A model generated the notes under the pieces. It had not been told where the DNA came from and did no database searches. It saw only the letters and a program-made list of their open reading frames with translations. Shown one piece after another: positions 12,127-13,091 of a stretch of 13,091 bases of DNA. Position numbers and translations under genes: made by a program. Numbering within the stretch: the first letter of the stretch is position 1; each line of letters opens with the position of its first letter. Source of the stretch: an uncultured Oscillospiraceae bacterium (GTDB lineage: Bacteria; Bacillota; Clostridia; Oscillospirales; Oscillospiraceae); NCBI GenBank assembly GCA_944385455.1, contig CALWXI010000044.1:1-13091 (forward strand), in the 5' to 3' direction.

Positions 12127-12807
12127 TCAGGCTGTCCTTTCCTTCGTTTTCCGGACCGCTTCCCGCAGGTCCTTGAGCTCCTGCTCCAGCGATTCCACGC
12201 GCCGGGCCATGGCCAGCAGCTCTTCCTGCATGGGGTCGGCCATGTGGATCTGATCCACGTCGTCGGCATAGTAGATGGGCTTCCCCGCCACCCGGACCAC
12301 CCGGGCGGGGACGCCCACGGCGGTGGCGTTGGGCGGCACCTCTCCCAGCACCACCGCGCCGGCGGCGATGCGGGCGTTGTCTCCCACGGTGAAGGGGCCC
12401 AGCACCTTGGCGCCGGAGCCCACCAGCACATTGTTCCCCAAGGTGGGGTGACGCTTTCCCTTGTCCTTGCCGGTGCCCCCCAGGGTCACCCCCTGATAGA
12501 GCAGGCAGTCGTCCCCGATCTCCGTGGTCTCGCCGATGATGATCCCCATGCCGTGGTCGATTACCAGCCGGTGGCCGATGACGGCGCCGGGGTGGATCTC
12601 GATGCCGGTCCAGAACCGGCTCCACTGGGACACGCACCGGGCCAGAAAGAACCGGCGGCGCACGTAGAGCCAGTGGGCCAGGCGGTGGTAGATCACCGCG
12701 TGGACGCCGGGATAGAGCAGGAAGATCTCCAGCTTGCTGCGGGCCGCGGGGTCGCGGCGCTGATAGGCGGCCAGGAGGCCGCCCAGTCGGGTCACTCGTT
12801 TTGCCAT
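12127..12807 (-). CDS. cysE: Serine O-acetyltransferase
   Basis: Converts L-serine and acetyl-CoA to O-acetylserine, the carbon skeleton for cysteine; cytoplasmic; 226 aa, the short Firmicutes form. A helical N-terminal region (about 1-65) precedes a left-handed beta-helix of hexapeptide repeats (about 68-170), for example GAVIGH, VLVGSGAKVLG and IAAGAVVLGEVPP. The active-site segment is IDHGMGIIIGETTEIGDD (83-100) with His85, followed by GVTLGGTGKDKGKRHPTLGN (106-125) with His120. The C-terminus (about 191-220) is a predicted coiled coil (QEELLAMARRVESLEQELKD) instead of the short inhibitory tail of E. coli CysE, so cysteine feedback inhibition cannot be assumed. ATG at 12807 is chosen over an in-frame upstream frame that runs through the T-box; AAGGAG lies 9 nt upstream. 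First gene of the cysE-cysS operon, regulated by charging of tRNA-Cys. Confidence 0.97.
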   Translation of the reverse strand: MAKRVTRLGGLLAAYQRRDPAARSKLEIFLLYPGVHAVIYHRLAHWLYVRRRFFLARCVSQWSRFWTGIEIHPGAVIGHRLVIDHGMGIIIGETTEIGDDCLLYQGVTLGGTGKDKGKRHPTLGNNVLVGSGAKVLGPFTVGDNARIAAGAVVLGEVPPNATAVGVPARVVRVAGKPIYYADDVDQIHMADPMQEELLAMARRVESLEQELKDLREAVRKTKERTA

Positions 12808-12840
12808 GATCGCATTCTCCTTGTGTCGGCCGGGGGCAAT

Positions 12841-13068
12841 GAAAAGCGCCCCCCGTACCAAAGTACGAGAGGCGACGAATCGCGGTTCCACTCTCTTTTA
12901 TCACTCAAGGAAGGCCGTTGACGCAGGCCGTGCGGAGGGCTTCCACATCCCCCGCGCTCCCGGACGCACTTCACAGCCTCCTCCGCAGGCGCGCTTGCAG
13001 CCGGTGACGCGCCCTCTCTGTCCGTTGGGTGGACTGTTACTCTTTCCGATCATCACGCTGTTCACTTG
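12841..13068 (-). promoter_or_regulatory. T-box riboswitch, cysteine-responsive
   Basis: The leader carries all core T-box parts on the minus strand. Near its 5' end is GAAAGAGTA, then the AG-bulge GACAGAGAGG and the distal loop CGGCTGCAAGCG of Stem I. A candidate specifier codon TGC (Cys) is at 12968-12966. The T-box sequence AGAGTGGAACCGCG is at 12894-12881. The variable base of TGGN is A, which pairs with discriminator U73, characteristic of tRNA-Cys. The antiterminator is GAGAG, bulge TGGAACC, GCGA-TTCG-TCGC, CTCTC (12895-12867). Its CTCTC is also the 5' arm of the terminator, so the two are mutually exclusive. Uncharged tRNA-Cys should allow transcription of cysE-cysS. Confidence 0.95.
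12842..12874 (-). terminator. T-box-controlled terminator upstream of cysE
   Basis: Minus-strand CGCCTCTCGTAC (12874-12863) pairs with GTACGGGGGGCG (12858-12847) over 12 positions including two G-U pairs, with a TTTG loop, followed by CTTTTC. Its 5' arm overlaps the antiterminator. Confidence 0.88.
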
Positions 13069-13074
13069 TAATTT

Positions 13075-13080
13075 AGTATA
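13075..13080 (-). promoter_or_regulatory. -10 element of the cysE-cysS promoter; -35 off the window
   Basis: Minus-strand TATACT (13080-13075), about 7 nt before the inferred start of the T-box leader. An overlapping TGCTAGTAT could act as an extended -10. A -35 with a 17-bp spacer would lie at about 13098-13103, outside the window, so this is half a promoter. Confidence 0.6.
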
Positions 13081-13091
13081 CTAGCAGGATT

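Overview
The window looks like a chromosomal stretch from a high-GC member of the Clostridia, most likely an Oscillospiraceae-type gut anaerobe. This is inferred from several signs: GC-rich coding sequence with strong third-position bias, vegetative promoters with TTGACA/TATAAT-like boxes 17 bp apart, AGGAGG ribosome binding sites, a T-box leader, a BirA box, an ECF-type BioY and a CmpB-family membrane protein. I see no mobile element, CRISPR array, tRNA gene, rRNA gene or frameshift. The gene set is housekeeping and metabolism.

Layout, left to right. (1) Positions 1-199 hold a strong leftward promoter and the 5' part of a structured, apparently non-coding RNA that runs off the window edge. 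This is the least explained element here. (2) proS (archaeal/eukaryal-type prolyl-tRNA synthetase, minus) is divergent from an ArsB/NhaD/CitM-like membrane transporter (plus). Each has its own promoter. (3) A minus-strand group holds a YgjP/WSS1-like metallopeptidase, a small zinc-ribbon protein and glpK. (4) Divergent from glpK is a plus-strand pair: a monoacylglycerol-lipase-like alpha/beta hydrolase, translationally coupled to a cysteine-rich membrane protein of unknown function. The two promoters form a mirror-image, face-to-face pair with overlapping 5' ends. Lipase plus glycerol kinase suggests a small glycerolipid-salvage module. (5) A CmpB-family membrane protein (minus) is divergent from a family-4 Fe-S uracil-DNA glycosylase (plus). 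(6) bioY has a TTGACA-17-TATGCT promoter whose -35 lies inside a BirA-box-like operator. (7) A minus-strand XRE-cupin regulator and a GNAT acetyltransferase form a two-gene operon, the GNAT starting at TTG. (8) A cysE-cysS operon (minus) lies under a cysteine T-box riboswitch at the right edge.

Most genes have a recognisable promoter and many a hairpin terminator. The operons are short. The best-supported regulatory logic is: cysteine supply and charging controlled by uncharged tRNA-Cys (T-box to cysE-cysS), biotin uptake controlled by BirA, and mutual promoter interference between glpK and the lipase pair. All sequence observations were made by eye. Family assignments rest on motif recognition and no database search was run.
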